In this document: piece after piece, positions 38,332 to 46,640 of the stretch
Position numbering within the stretch: the first letter of the stretch is position 1
Layout: each line of letters opens with the position of its first letter
Source of the DNA: Flavobacteriales bacterium UBA5081
GTDB taxonomy: Bacteria > Bacteroidota > Bacteroidia > Flavobacteriales_E > Vicingaceae
Assembly: GCA_002415785.1 (NCBI GenBank)
Contig: DIAJ01000030.1
Location: 1-47,137, forward strand
Direction of reading: 5' to 3'
DNA length: 47,137 nucleotides
Notes under the pieces: generated by a model
What the model saw: the letters and a program-made list of their open reading frames with translations, nothing else
Told to the model about the DNA's origin: nothing
The model's database searches: none
Translations under genes and position numbers: made by a program

Positions 38332-40552
38332 ATTCCTCCTCACCACCAAACAATTTTTTAAAGAAGCCCTTTCTTTTCTTTTTTCGCTCTGCTTTGTTTT
38401 TGGCTTCTTCTAAGGTAGATTCCTTTTTTTCAAATGATTTAAAGAACTTTTTTAGACCTTTAATTTCGCGAAAATCTTCACAGTCTATTTTATTTGTGTG
38501 ATTTAAGCCTGCATTGTACCAACTAAATGTGTTACTCTCTTGTAAAACTTTCCCAACAATTGGCAATGCTAACTTGCTACCGGAACCTAGGCTTCCTTGA
38601 TTAAAATGGATAGAAGGGAAGGAGGCGCCAACTCGACTGAGCATAACAATTTCATTATTATAACTGACAAACCATGCATCAGCGTAGTCCTGTGAAGTTC
38701 CTGTTTTTCCCGCCCATTCGCCTCTAAGCCCATAGATTCCGGTCAATGAAGCGGCTGTTCCTTCTTTTACGGTCTTAATTAATATTTCATTTATTTCTTC
38801 ACTCACTGTTTCCTCTAAAACATCTTTTTGTTCCTCTTTGATGTGTTCGTAAATAACTTCTCCATTTGCTGTTGTAATTTTTTCTATGCCATAAGGTGTG
38901 ATAGACTTTCCTCCATTGGCAAAAGCACTATAAGCAATTGCCAGCTCATACATGCTTACAGAAGAAGTGCCTAAAATGCTGGAAGGCTCTTCTTTCAGTT
39001 CTTCAACAAAACCAAGCCTGTTCCATAAATCACTGATCTTCTCCCAAGGAGTTTGCAAGTATAAGTGAAGCGTAGGGATGTTTTTTGAATAAGCTAAAGC
39101 TGCTGCAAATGAGTATTCCCCACCACTCTCACCATCGTAGTTTTGTGGAGACCAATCTTCATAGTCACTTAAAACAATAGCTTCATTGCTTAAGTAGTCA
39201 CATGCACCTAGTCCACTTTCTATGGCAGCGGCATACAAAAAAGGTTTAAAAGTGGATGCCAACTGTCGCTTAGCCATTATTTGATCGTAAGGATAGTGTT
39301 GGAAGTTTATTCCACCTACCCAACTGTTTATAGCTCCGTTTTTGGGGTTAATGGCAAGAAAACCTGCATGAAGCTGGCTTAGTGTATGTTTTAAACTGTC
39401 AATTATACTTACTTCTTGATTAGATTCTGTTTCATTCCAATAGAATAGAAATCGTTTTTTCAGTTCTTCACTTTTTAGATTAATTCCTTCTTGTTTTGCA
39501 ATTTTATCAGCTAATGTGGATAGTTTTTTAGCTTCAGAAGCAGCTTGATACTGTTTTCTTAATAAAGTTTGCATTTTACTTAAATGCTCTTTCATGGATT
39601 GACTAGCCAATAGTTGAAGCTTGCTGTTAATGGTGGAATGAATAATTAGCCCATCGCGTTCAATGTCAAGTTTTGTTTTTCGTTTACTGTTAATTTTCTC
39701 TAGAATTTGATCTGCTTCTTTTCGGAGTCTAACTAGAAAATAGGGGGCAGGATTATTTTTTGATAAATTGGTATAATTAATTTTTAAGTCTAAAGCCTGA
39801 AGTGAATCTTTTTCAATTTCTGAAATATAGCCGTATTTGTTCATTTGAGCCAAAACAACCTGTCTTCTGTTTTTGGCGTGATCAGGATTTTGTCTTGGGT
39901 TATAATAAGAATTTGCCTTGAGCATTCCTACAAGCACGGCAGCTTCTTCAATTTTTAATTTGGCTGTAGAAGAATTAAAGTATCTCTTTGCAGCAGACTC
40001 AATTCCATAAACGTTTTCTCCAAATGGAACAGTGTTAAAATAAAGCTGAATAATTTCATTTTTTGAAAAAACCTGCTCAATTCTATAGGCCAAAATAATC
40101 TCTTTGAACTTATTGACATAAATACTCACTTTTCCGTAGTTCTTTCTTCCAAAGAGGTTTTTAGCTAACTGCTGACTAATGGTGCTACCACCACCGGAAC
40201 TTCTGTTGCCAAGAACAATTGTTTTTAATAAAACGCGAACCATACTTCTTCCGTCAACGCCTTCGTGTTCATAAAATCGAGCATCTTCAGTAGATATTAA
40301 AGCATTGATCAGCTGTGGAGGGAGGGAGTCAAAAGAAATATTGGTTCTGTTAGAAGCAAAGTATTTGCCAATCAGTTTCCCATCATTGCTGTAAACAAGT
40401 GATGCACTTTCATTGTGCAGATTTTTTAACTCTTCTTGTGAGGGAATTTTTCCAAAAGCTCCTAAAAATAATAAAGTGAAAAAAGTACTAATTGCTGCTA
40501 TTATTGCAATTATAAAATAGACTGTAAACTTAAATAGTTTGCGTTTTTTCAT
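38330..40552 (-). CDS. Penicillin-binding protein 1A-type (bifunctional)
   Basis: A 740-residue class A PBP with one N-terminal membrane helix (about residues 8-32). The GT51 transglycosylase domain follows with the catalytic glutamate in STEDARFYEHEGVD, then GGGSTISQQLAKNLF. The transpeptidase domain has SxxK in ASTFKPFLY, SKN (AYSKNIPT) and KTGTSQDYADAWFV. The C-terminus is Lys/Glu-rich. It polymerises and cross-links peptidoglycan. A TAAGTTTG -7-like box lies about 22 bp upstream. Convergent with sucD. Confidence 0.94.
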   Translation of the reverse strand: MKKRKLFKFTVYFIIAIIAAISTFFTLLFLGAFGKIPSQEELKNLHNESASLVYSNDGKLIGKYFASNRTNISFDSLPPQLINALISTEDARFYEHEGVDGRSMVRVLLKTIVLGNRSSGGGSTISQQLAKNLFGRKNYGKVSIYVNKFKEIILAYRIEQVFSKNEIIQLYFNTVPFGENVYGIESAAKRYFNSSTAKLKIEEAAVLVGMLKANSYYNPRQNPDHAKNRRQVVLAQMNKYGYISEIEKDSLQALDLKINYTNLSKNNPAPYFLVRLRKEADQILEKINSKRKTKLDIERDGLIIHSTINSKLQLLASQSMKEHLSKMQTLLRKQYQAASEAKKLSTLADKIAKQEGINLKSEELKKRFLFYWNETESNQEVSIIDSLKHTLSQLHAGFLAINPKNGAINSWVGGINFQHYPYDQIMAKRQLASTFKPFLYAAAIESGLGACDYLSNEAIVLSDYEDWSPQNYDGESGGEYSFAAALAYSKNIPTLHLYLQTPWEKISDLWNRLGFVEELKEEPSSILGTSSVSMYELAIAYSAFANGGKSITPYGIEKITTANGEVIYEHIKEEQKDVLEETVSEEINEILIKTVKEGTAASLTGIYGLRGEWAGKTGTSQDYADAWFVSYNNEIVMLSRVGASFPSIHFNQGSLGSGSKLALPIVGKVLQESNTFSWYNAGLNHTNKIDCEDFREIKGLKKFFKSFEKKESTLEEAKNKAERKKKRKGFFKKLFGGEEE

Positions 40553-40573
40553 CGAAGCATTTCGTCTTAATTA

Positions 40574-40581
40574 CAAACTTA
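40574..40581 (-). promoter_or_regulatory. Candidate -7 box of the PBP1A gene
   Basis: TAAGTTTG on the minus strand, 21 bases before the start codon, exact match to TAnnTTTG. No -33 TTG at the usual distance, so the promoter is tentative. Confidence 0.4.
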
Positions 40582-40598
40582 AGCTTTCAAAAGAGTTT

Positions 40599-41024
40599 TT
40601 ACGCTTTTTTATCTTTCAACAAATCTCGTATTTCAGCAAGAAGTTCAATTTGTTTTGGAGTTGGAACACTTTTGTTTTTATTGTCTTCTGCTTTGTTTTT
40701 TAGTCGGTTAAACACTTTGATAACAATAAATACAGTAAGAGAAATTATTAAAAAGTCAATTGTAGTTTGAATAAATGAGCCGTAGGATAAAGCGACTAAA
40801 TCTTGAATAATTTCACCATTTTCACTTTTAATTTCTTCTTGAAGGGTATAGGAAAGGTTTTCGAACCTTACTTTTCCGATAAGCACAGCAAATAAGGGAA
40901 GTATTATATCTTCAACTAAAGAAGAAACCACTTTATTAAAGGCCATTCCAATAATAATTCCGATAGCCATATCGAACATATTGCCCTTAATAGCAAATTC
41001 TTTAAACTCTTTTAAAAACTTCAC
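40599..41024 (-). CDS. mscL: Large-conductance mechanosensitive channel MscL
   Basis: A 141-residue channel that opens on membrane tension to release solutes after hypo-osmotic shock. The N-terminal amphipathic helix and TM1 are FLKEFKEFAIKGNMFDMAIGIIIGMAFNKVVSSLVED, given here by its family signature AIKGNMFDMAIG at residues 11-22. TM2 lies at about 84-105 (TTIDFLIISLTVFIVIKVF), and the C-terminal helical bundle ends in PKQIELLAEIRDLL. It is 15 bp downstream of the tsaC gene and likely in the same transcript. Confidence 0.95.
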   Translation of the reverse strand: MKFLKEFKEFAIKGNMFDMAIGIIIGMAFNKVVSSLVEDIILPLFAVLIGKVRFENLSYTLQEEIKSENGEIIQDLVALSYGSFIQTTIDFLIISLTVFIVIKVFNRLKNKAEDNKNKSVPTPKQIELLAEIRDLLKDKKA

Positions 41025-41039
41025 TGGCTAAAAGTTTGA

Positions 41040-41660
41040 TTACAATAACAACTCTCCAATTCCTTGTCGAATAATTTCTATTTCACCTTTGCTTAAGTCA
41101 ACAACTGTTGATGCTTCGTTGTTTCCAAAACCTCCGTCGATTACCATATCTACTTGGTTTTCGTATTTCTCAAAAATTAATTCCGGGTCGGTAGTGTATT
41201 CAATAACTTCATCATCATCGTGAATTGAAGTAGAAATAATTGGCCTTTCAAGCCGTCCAACGATACTTCTACAAATGGAGTTGTCGGGAATTCTTATACC
41301 TAGCGTTTTCTTTTTATTTCTAAATAGCTTTGGAATACTATTGTTTGCTTCCAAAATAAAGGTAAAAGGACCGGGTAAATTTCTTTTTAAGATTTTGAAG
41401 ACAGAAGAATCAAACTGCTTGGTATATTCAGAAATATGACTCAAATCGTAAAAAACGAATGAAAAGTCAGCTTTATCAGCTTTTACATTTTTTATACGAG
41501 CAACCCTTTCAATTCCTTCTTTGCTAAAAATATCGCAACCGAGCGCATAAACAGTATCGGTGGGGTAAATTACCACCCCACCGTCTTTAAAACATTCAGT
41601 TACCAACTTTAAGTCCTTAGGGTTGGTATTTTCTTCGTATAATTTAATGTATTCAGCCAT
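41040..41660 (-). CDS. L-threonylcarbamoyladenylate synthase (Sua5/YciO/YrdC)
   Basis: A 206-residue YrdC-fold enzyme. It makes threonylcarbamoyl-AMP from threonine, bicarbonate and ATP for the t6A37 modification of tRNAs. Motifs: GGVVIYPTDTVYALGCDIF, RIKNVKADKADFSFVF, LPGPFTFILEA, TLGIRIPDN and ISTSIHDDDE. The K-R-S-x-N family positions vary as in YciO-like members, so it could be the YciO type rather than the essential TsaC. It lies between fsa (6 bp) and mscL in the same direction. Confidence 0.88.
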   Translation of the reverse strand: MAEYIKLYEENTNPKDLKLVTECFKDGGVVIYPTDTVYALGCDIFSKEGIERVARIKNVKADKADFSFVFYDLSHISEYTKQFDSSVFKILKRNLPGPFTFILEANNSIPKLFRNKKKTLGIRIPDNSICRSIVGRLERPIISTSIHDDDEVIEYTTDPELIFEKYENQVDMVIDGGFGNNEASTVVDLSKGEIEIIRQGIGELLL

Positions 41661-41666
41661 TTTATC

Positions 41667-42320
41667 TTATTCATTTTTAGCGTGATCAGCCAAAAACTTC
41701 TCTAAACCAATATCTGTTAAAGGGTGGTTTAGTAAAGCTGTAATAGCACTTAATGGACCGGTCATTACGTCTGCGCCAATTTTAGCACACTCAATAATAT
41801 GCATTGGGTGACGAATAGAAGCGGCTAGTATTTCTGTTTCAAAAAGATAATTGTCGAAAATGGTTCTGATTTCATCAATTAAATTTAAGCCATCTGTTGA
41901 AATATCATCTAATCTTCCTAAGAAAGGAGAAATGTATGTTGCACCCGCTTTGGCAGCTAGTAAGGCTTGACCTGCACTAAAAATTAGGGTGCAGTTGGTG
42001 CGAATTCCCTTTGAAGAAAAATACTTAATGGCCTTAACACCTTCTTTTATCATTGGAACTTTAACAACAATTTGCTCATGTAAAGCAGCTAAGGCTTCCC
42101 CTTCTTTTATAATTCCTTCATAATCTGTAGCTATCACTTCTGCACTTACATCTCCATCAACAATATTGCAGATATCAATGTAGTGTTGCTTCACTTTTTC
42201 TTCTCCTTTAATGCCTTCTTTTGCCATTAATGAAGGATTAGTCGTTACTCCATCTAAAATCCCCATGTCTTGGGCTTCTTTAATTTGATCGAGATTGGCT
42301 GTGTCAATAAAAAATTTCAT
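41667..42320 (-). CDS. fsa: Fructose-6-phosphate aldolase / transaldolase-like
   Basis: A 217-residue class I aldolase of the small transaldolase family. It starts MKFFIDTANLDQIKEAQDMG, with DGVTTNPSLMAKEG and the Schiff-base lysine K87 in IVVKVPM. Further motifs are TNCTLIFSAGQALLAAKAGATYISPFLGR and EILAASIRHPMHI. Proteins of this size in Bacteroidota may act as fructose-6-phosphate aldolase or as the pentose-phosphate transaldolase; the latter is physiologically likely. It has a clear promoter 81-110 bp upstream. Confidence 0.92.
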   Translation of the reverse strand: MKFFIDTANLDQIKEAQDMGILDGVTTNPSLMAKEGIKGEEKVKQHYIDICNIVDGDVSAEVIATDYEGIIKEGEALAALHEQIVVKVPMIKEGVKAIKYFSSKGIRTNCTLIFSAGQALLAAKAGATYISPFLGRLDDISTDGLNLIDEIRTIFDNYLFETEILAASIRHPMHIIECAKIGADVMTGPLSAITALLNHPLTDIGLEKFLADHAKNE

Positions 42321-42400
42321 CTGTGGTATAAATGTTTAAATGTTGGTTTGTAGTTCAGTAGTATTAATTGTACTGTAAATTAAAATAGAATTTAGCTTTA

Positions 42401-42432
42401 CAAAGGTAGTTAGCAGAGGGTGTTCAAGCAAA
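42401..42432 (-). promoter_or_regulatory. fsa operon promoter
   Basis: On the minus strand TTTG (42429-42432), a 20-nt spacer and TACCTTTG (42401-42408). The transcript would begin about 4-5 bases downstream, giving a leader of roughly 75 nt before the ATG. It lies downstream of the SRP RNA's T-run, so it is separate from that transcript. Confidence 0.55.
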
Positions 42433-42462
42433 TAAAGATATAAACAAAAGGGCAAAAAAAAT

Positions 42463-42558
42463 GGGTAAGCTACATGTATCGCACCGCTACGACCGCCTAC
42501 CCTTGCTACCTTCCGGTCCTGGGGGATTCAGCAGGAGCTGGTCGTACAAGACTTACCC
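42463..42558 (-). ncRNA. ffs: SRP RNA (4.5S type)
   Basis: A hairpin RNA of about 96 nt on the minus strand. The conserved SRP54-binding tip is visible: CCCAGGACCGGAAGGTAGCA, which holds the GGAA tetraloop and both internal loops (about 42494-42515). The ends pair as GGGTAAG with CTTACCC. A T-run (42453-42461) directly follows as a terminator and a good promoter precedes it. There is no Alu domain, as in most Gram-negative bacteria. With Ffh it targets nascent membrane proteins. Confidence 0.93.
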
Positions 42559-42562
42559 ACGG

Positions 42563-42594
42563 CAAAGTTACCAATTCAATTTCGGCTGATGCAA
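42563..42594 (-). promoter_or_regulatory. ffs promoter
   Basis: On the minus strand TTG (42592-42594), a 21-nt spacer and TAACTTTG (42563-42570), an exact consensus. The -7 box ends five bases before the predicted RNA 5' end. Confidence 0.65.
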
Positions 42595-42611
42595 ATTTTA
42601 TTCTAAAATAA

Positions 42612-42645
42612 TTGAAGTATTAGCAAAGTAGTTTTTATATATTTG
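42612..42645 (+). promoter_or_regulatory. Promoter of the DUF4199 gene
   Basis: TTG at 42612-42614, a 23-nt spacer and TATATTTG at 42638-42645, exact -7 consensus, 26 bases before the ATG at 42672. It is back to back with the ffs promoter. Confidence 0.5.
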
Positions 42646-42671
42646 TTGCACTTCAAAATACATGATAAATT

Positions 42672-43214
42672 ATGGAAAATTTTCAAGAAAATAACCCTCC
42701 GTCAAAACTTAAAAGCGCATTAAACTTTGGCGCAATTTTGGGTTTAGCATTAACAATAATTTCTTTACTTACCTATGTTTTAGAGTTGTACTCTAGTAGT
42801 TGGATTGGATGGTTGAGTAACCTTATTCTTATTGCAGGAATAGTTTGGGGAATTAAAAGGTATCGAGATGTTGAGTTAGGAGGTTACATTTCTTACGGAC
42901 AAGGTGTGGGCTATGGAACATTGGTTGGACTTTTTGCCGGAATAATCATTTCATTTGTTACTTATATCTATTTAGGTTTTGTTGATGATGGCTTAATTCA
43001 GTATACACTTGGAGAACAAGAAAAAGCTTTATATAGCAGTGGCTTATCTGCCGAGGAGACTGAGAAAATGTTGAGTTCCATGAAAAGATTTACTTCTCCG
43101 GGGGCAATTGCTCTTTTGGGAATTTTTGGACAAACCTTTTTTGCTTTAATCACTTCTTTAATTGCTATGGCATTTTTAAAAAGAGATGCTGATGCTTTTC
43201 AAGATTCAATATAA
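42672..43214 (+). CDS. DUF4199 membrane protein
   Basis: A 180-residue inner-membrane protein with four predicted helices, at about residues 18-38, 45-62, 72-100 and 145-168. The family pattern is seen in RYRDVELGGYISYGQGVGYG and GLFAGIISFVTYIYLGFVDD-type sequence, here reading GLFAGIIISFVTYIYLGFVD. DUF4199 is largely restricted to Bacteroidota and its function is unknown. It often precedes a GT2 glycosyltransferase gene, as here (21 bp), and may assist or anchor it. Confidence 0.88.
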   Translation: MENFQENNPPSKLKSALNFGAILGLALTIISLLTYVLELYSSSWIGWLSNLILIAGIVWGIKRYRDVELGGYISYGQGVGYGTLVGLFAGIIISFVTYIYLGFVDDGLIQYTLGEQEKALYSSGLSAEETEKMLSSMKRFTSPGAIALLGIFGQTFFALITSLIAMAFLKRDADAFQDSI

Positions 43215-43235
43215 AACAAAAGTGCCGGTAATTAT

Positions 43236-44189
43236 ATGAAGAAAGACATTTCCATAGTTGTTCCTTTATTTAATGAAGAAGAGTCTCTTAGTGAGCTTTT
43301 TACTTGGATTAAGAAAGTGATGAATAAAAATGACTTCAGTTTTGAAGTCATTTTTGTTGATGATGGCAGTAAGGATAAATCTTGGCAAGTAATTGAGGAG
43401 TTAGCAAAAGAGAACTCAAGCATAAGAGGAATAAAGTTTAGAAGGAACTATGGAAAATCTGCTGCACTCAACACAGGCTTTCAGGCAGCTGAGGGGAAGG
43501 TAATTATTACCATGGATGCCGATTTGCAAGATAGTCCTGAGGAAGTGCCGGAATTGTATAAAATGATTGCAAAGGATGGATACGATTTGGTTTCAGGATG
43601 GAAAAAAAAGCGCTACGATCCACTCTCTAAAACGATTCCAACTAAATTGTTTAATTGGGCTACGCGAAAAATGACAGGCATTTATTTGCACGACTTTAAC
43701 TGTGGTCTAAAGGCTTATCGGTATGATTTGGTAAAAAGCATTGAGGTATATGGAGAAATGCATCGTTATATTCCGGCAATAGCCAAATGGGCGGGCTTTA
43801 CAAAAATTACAGAGAAAGCGGTGGCGCATCAAGAACGAAAGTACGGAGTTACTAAATTCGGTGTGGAGCGCTTTATAAATGGATTCCTCGATTTATTGTC
43901 GATTACATTTGTTGGAAAATTCGGCAAGCGACCGATGCATATTTTCGGCTTATTCGGCACTTTAATGTTTTTCTTTGGCTTTGTTATGGCAGCTTATGTA
44001 GGAGCAGAAAAACTATACTATTTAAATCAGGGTGTGAAAGCTCGATTAGTAACAGAAATCCCCCAATTTTATATTGGCTTAACTGCTATGGTTATAGGAG
44101 CGCAATTGTTTTTAGCCGGCTTTTTGGCAGAATTGGTTTCTAGAAACTCACCTAATCGAAACAATTACATTATTGAAAAAGAGTTGTAG
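43236..44189 (+). CDS. Family 2 glycosyltransferase (DPM1/GtrB-like)
   Basis: A 317-residue membrane-anchored GT2 enzyme. The GT-A domain has ISIVVPLFNEEESLSELF, VIFVDDGSKDKSW, and the DxD-like MDADLQDSPEEVPEL. An acceptor-side region GLKAYRYDLV follows. Two C-terminal helices lie at about 232-255 and 275-300. The layout is that of undecaprenyl- or dolichyl-phosphate sugar transferases (GtrB, ArnC), which charge a lipid carrier for transport across the membrane. Downstream of DUF4199 by 21 bp and convergent with the GT4 gene. Confidence 0.9.
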   Translation: MKKDISIVVPLFNEEESLSELFTWIKKVMNKNDFSFEVIFVDDGSKDKSWQVIEELAKENSSIRGIKFRRNYGKSAALNTGFQAAEGKVIITMDADLQDSPEEVPELYKMIAKDGYDLVSGWKKKRYDPLSKTIPTKLFNWATRKMTGIYLHDFNCGLKAYRYDLVKSIEVYGEMHRYIPAIAKWAGFTKITEKAVAHQERKYGVTKFGVERFINGFLDLLSITFVGKFGKRPMHIFGLFGTLMFFFGFVMAAYVGAEKLYYLNQGVKARLVTEIPQFYIGLTAMVIGAQLFLAGFLAELVSRNSPNRNNYIIEKEL

Positions 44190-44194
44190 ATGTG

Positions 44195-45328
44195 CTAAAT
44201 TTTAATGTTTTGAGCAAAGTCAATTAGCTCTTTGCAAAAATTTTCCCAGCTGTAGCTAGATTTTTTTGCCTTTGCTTGCTCAGAAAATGATGTCTCTTTT
44301 TCATTTACATAAAAGTCTTCTATTGCTGTTGCTATAGCAGATGAATCTTTCTCAACTACATAACCACTTTTGTTGTGTTCAATAATCTCTGAAAGCCCTC
44401 CAACATTAGTAACTAGAGTAGCTTTGTTAAAATTAATGGCCATTTGAGTAATCCCACTCTGACTTGCAGTATGGTAGGTTTGTGTAATTAAATCGGCAGC
44501 CGAAAAGTAATACTTCACTTCTTCAGTGGGAACAAATTCATTCCTAATTTCAACTAAATGCTCAATTTTTAACTCCCGTATCATTTTTAAATAGATTTCA
44601 GGATCATCGTAAAACTCGCCAACTACAAGAAGTTTAATGTTTTTCTCTTCAGCAAAGCGCTTTAAATTGGCGATTGCTTCAAGCATTAAGTCTAAGCCTT
44701 TGTATTTTCGCACTAAACCGAAAAATAAAAGGTAATGTGTTTTAGACGAGAGTTTAAGTTTTTCTTTAGCTAACTTTTTATTAATTTCTTCACCTAAGTT
44801 TAAGTTAATCGGATGTGAATGCACTAAAGTCTGCTTGTTGCTAAATGCGGCTAACTCACTTTTCACTTGATCCGAAAAAGTAATGAAACCATGAAATTGT
44901 TTAGTAAAGTAGGAGGTAAGTGCTTTGTCGTAAAACTTTTTCTCGTGAGGAATTATATTGTCACACAATGCGATGCATTTCACTGTTTTATTAATCTGTG
45001 CTGTAATAAACCCTAGCGCAGGAGCTAAAAGTGGTGTCCAATAGCGAACAACAACAAGGTCTGCTTTTTCGTCTTTAAGTTGCTTGGCGGCAGAAAACCA
45101 ATTGAATGGATTGATGCTGTTAATGCTTCGCTTAATTGTTAGATTAGTAGGTGCAGGATCTTCAGAAAACTGACTTTTGCCGGGAAATAGAAGCTGAGGG
45201 TATTGAACTGTAAATGTGTGTAAAACTACCTCGTGACCTAACGATTGCATGGCTAATGCAAAAGATTGATTCGTATCTGCAATTCCTCCACGGTAGGGGT
45301 AAGCGGGACCGACAATTACAATTTTCAT
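44195..45328 (-). CDS. GT4 glycosyltransferase
   Basis: A 377-residue GT-B fold glycosyltransferase. The N-terminus IVIVGPAYPYRGGIADTNQSFA carries the glycine-rich acceptor loop. The donor domain has HYLLFFGLVRKYKGLDLMLEA (typical G-x-x-x-x-x-K-G-x-D), then EFVPTEEVKYYFSAADLI and QSGITQMAINFNKATLVTNVGGLSEI. It probably adds hexoses to a surface glycan or lipid. Monocistronic; convergent with the GT2 gene (5-bp gap) and divergent from the HAD phosphatase gene. Confidence 0.9.
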   Translation of the reverse strand: MKIVIVGPAYPYRGGIADTNQSFALAMQSLGHEVVLHTFTVQYPQLLFPGKSQFSEDPAPTNLTIKRSINSINPFNWFSAAKQLKDEKADLVVVRYWTPLLAPALGFITAQINKTVKCIALCDNIIPHEKKFYDKALTSYFTKQFHGFITFSDQVKSELAAFSNKQTLVHSHPINLNLGEEINKKLAKEKLKLSSKTHYLLFFGLVRKYKGLDLMLEAIANLKRFAEEKNIKLLVVGEFYDDPEIYLKMIRELKIEHLVEIRNEFVPTEEVKYYFSAADLITQTYHTASQSGITQMAINFNKATLVTNVGGLSEIIEHNKSGYVVEKDSSAIATAIEDFYVNEKETSFSEQAKAKKSSYSWENFCKELIDFAQNIKI

Positions 45329-45432
45329 TATAGAAGAATTAAAAACTTTATGCGGTTTATTTTGTAATTAAACTGTTGAGGACGAAATTCGCCAAAATAA
45401 AACAAAAGAGTATCAATTTATTTAGATAGAAA

Positions 45433-45981
45433 ATGAAGTTAAAGGCGCTAAACATTGATAAACAGTGGACACTTTTTTTAGATAGAGATGGAGTCATCAA
45501 TGAAAAATTAGATAATGACTATGTAAAGCGCCTAGAGGAGTTCCAATTTCTTCCCGGAGCCAAAGCGGCTATTGTTCAATTGAATAAGCTCTTTGGGTTA
45601 ACTGTAGTAGTCACTAACCAGCAAGGCATAGGAAAAGGGATTATGACAACAGATGATTTGCGCCTTGTGCACAACTATATGCAAACAGAAATCATAAAAG
45701 AGGGTGGAGTTATTGATGAAATATATTTTGCTCCTGAATTAGCCACATCTAACTCCATCAATAGAAAACCGAACACCGGAATGGCTGAGCAAGCACGTAA
45801 AGATTTCCCACAAATTGATTTTAAAAAGTCGGTAATGGTTGGTGATTCGCTTAGCGATCTGCAAATGGGAAAGAGAGTAGGAATGATTACTGTTTATATT
45901 ACTCAAAGCAAAGAAAAGTTAAGAGAAGCCGACTTTCAGTTTTCTTCATTGGTAGACTTTGCAGAGGCGCTTATTGCTTAA
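45433..45981 (+). CDS. GmhB/HisB-like HAD phosphatase, no zinc site
   Basis: A 182-residue HAD-IIIA phosphatase. Motif I is LFLDRDGVINE (D17, D19), motif II is VVTNQQGIGKG, and motif IV is VMVGDSLSDLQMG. The closest named relatives are D-glycero-D-manno-heptose 1,7-bisphosphate 7-phosphatase and histidinol phosphatase. Those usually have a zinc loop with CxH and CxC just before the RKPxxGM motif. Here that segment is APELATSNSINRKPNTGM, with no cysteine, so the zinc site is absent. Given nearby glycosyltransferases, a sugar phosphate is the likely substrate. Confidence 0.82.
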   Translation: MKLKALNIDKQWTLFLDRDGVINEKLDNDYVKRLEEFQFLPGAKAAIVQLNKLFGLTVVVTNQQGIGKGIMTTDDLRLVHNYMQTEIIKEGGVIDEIYFAPELATSNSINRKPNTGMAEQARKDFPQIDFKKSVMVGDSLSDLQMGKRVGMITVYITQSKEKLREADFQFSSLVDFAEALIA

Positions 45982-46043
45982 AAGTAAGTTTATATATAAG
46001 TAAAGTTGAAATTGTTATTTTATAATCAGTAATCTATTAACTA

Positions 46044-46640
46044 TTGAAAAACTTTCCTTATAAATTTTTCATTTGTGTTGTGTTATTTTCAATGCTTTTA
46101 AGTTGTTCAAACCAAAGAGCAAATGAGCCCTCAACTAATGAGGAGAATCAGATTGAATTAACGACAATTCAGGATAAAAAGCGATTCTTGAAACAAATAT
46201 TGAAGGATGATCAAGCTGTTAGAGATGGACAATTAGAGTCTTCATTGATTGCAACTTATGGGTATAATTCTGTTGAGCATAAAGAGTACATAGAAAATCA
46301 ATGGAAGCAAGATGAAGTTAATCTTCATAAAATAGAATTATACCTTAAGAAGTATGGATATCCGAAAAAGGTTCTATTTGGAAAAGACGAAAGAGTAGTA
46401 CCGTGGTTAGTTATTCACCATTCAACGAATATATCTGTTAGAAATCGATATTTCGATATTTTATACAATGCTTATAAAGATGGAAATATTGATCAAACAG
46501 CATTTTCAATGTACTTAAATAGGACATATAAGTTCACATTTCGAGAAGATTTTGACATGAAAGGTAATTTTTCGTCTGATATTGAAATAAGTAGGTTGAT
46601 AGAGAAATTAGGATTGGAACAAGGGTTAGAAAAAGAGTAG
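46044..46640 (+). CDS. Hypothetical lipoprotein
   Basis: A 198-residue protein starting at a TTG at 46044, because it gives a good lipoprotein signal: basic start, hydrophobic core FFICVVLFSMLLSC with lipobox LLSC (Cys at residue 21). The rest is charged and helical, with QIELTTIQDKKRFLKQIL and KYGYPKKVLFGKDERVVPWLVIHHS split over a central domain, then LYNAYKDGNIDQTAFSMYLNRT. The segment resembles DUF6624-type proteins, in which a conserved HH occurs after a PW motif, but this is tentative. Function unknown. Confidence 0.65.
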   Translation: MKNFPYKFFICVVLFSMLLSCSNQRANEPSTNEENQIELTTIQDKKRFLKQILKDDQAVRDGQLESSLIATYGYNSVEHKEYIENQWKQDEVNLHKIELYLKKYGYPKKVLFGKDERVVPWLVIHHSTNISVRNRYFDILYNAYKDGNIDQTAFSMYLNRTYKFTFREDFDMKGNFSSDIEISRLIEKLGLEQGLEKE

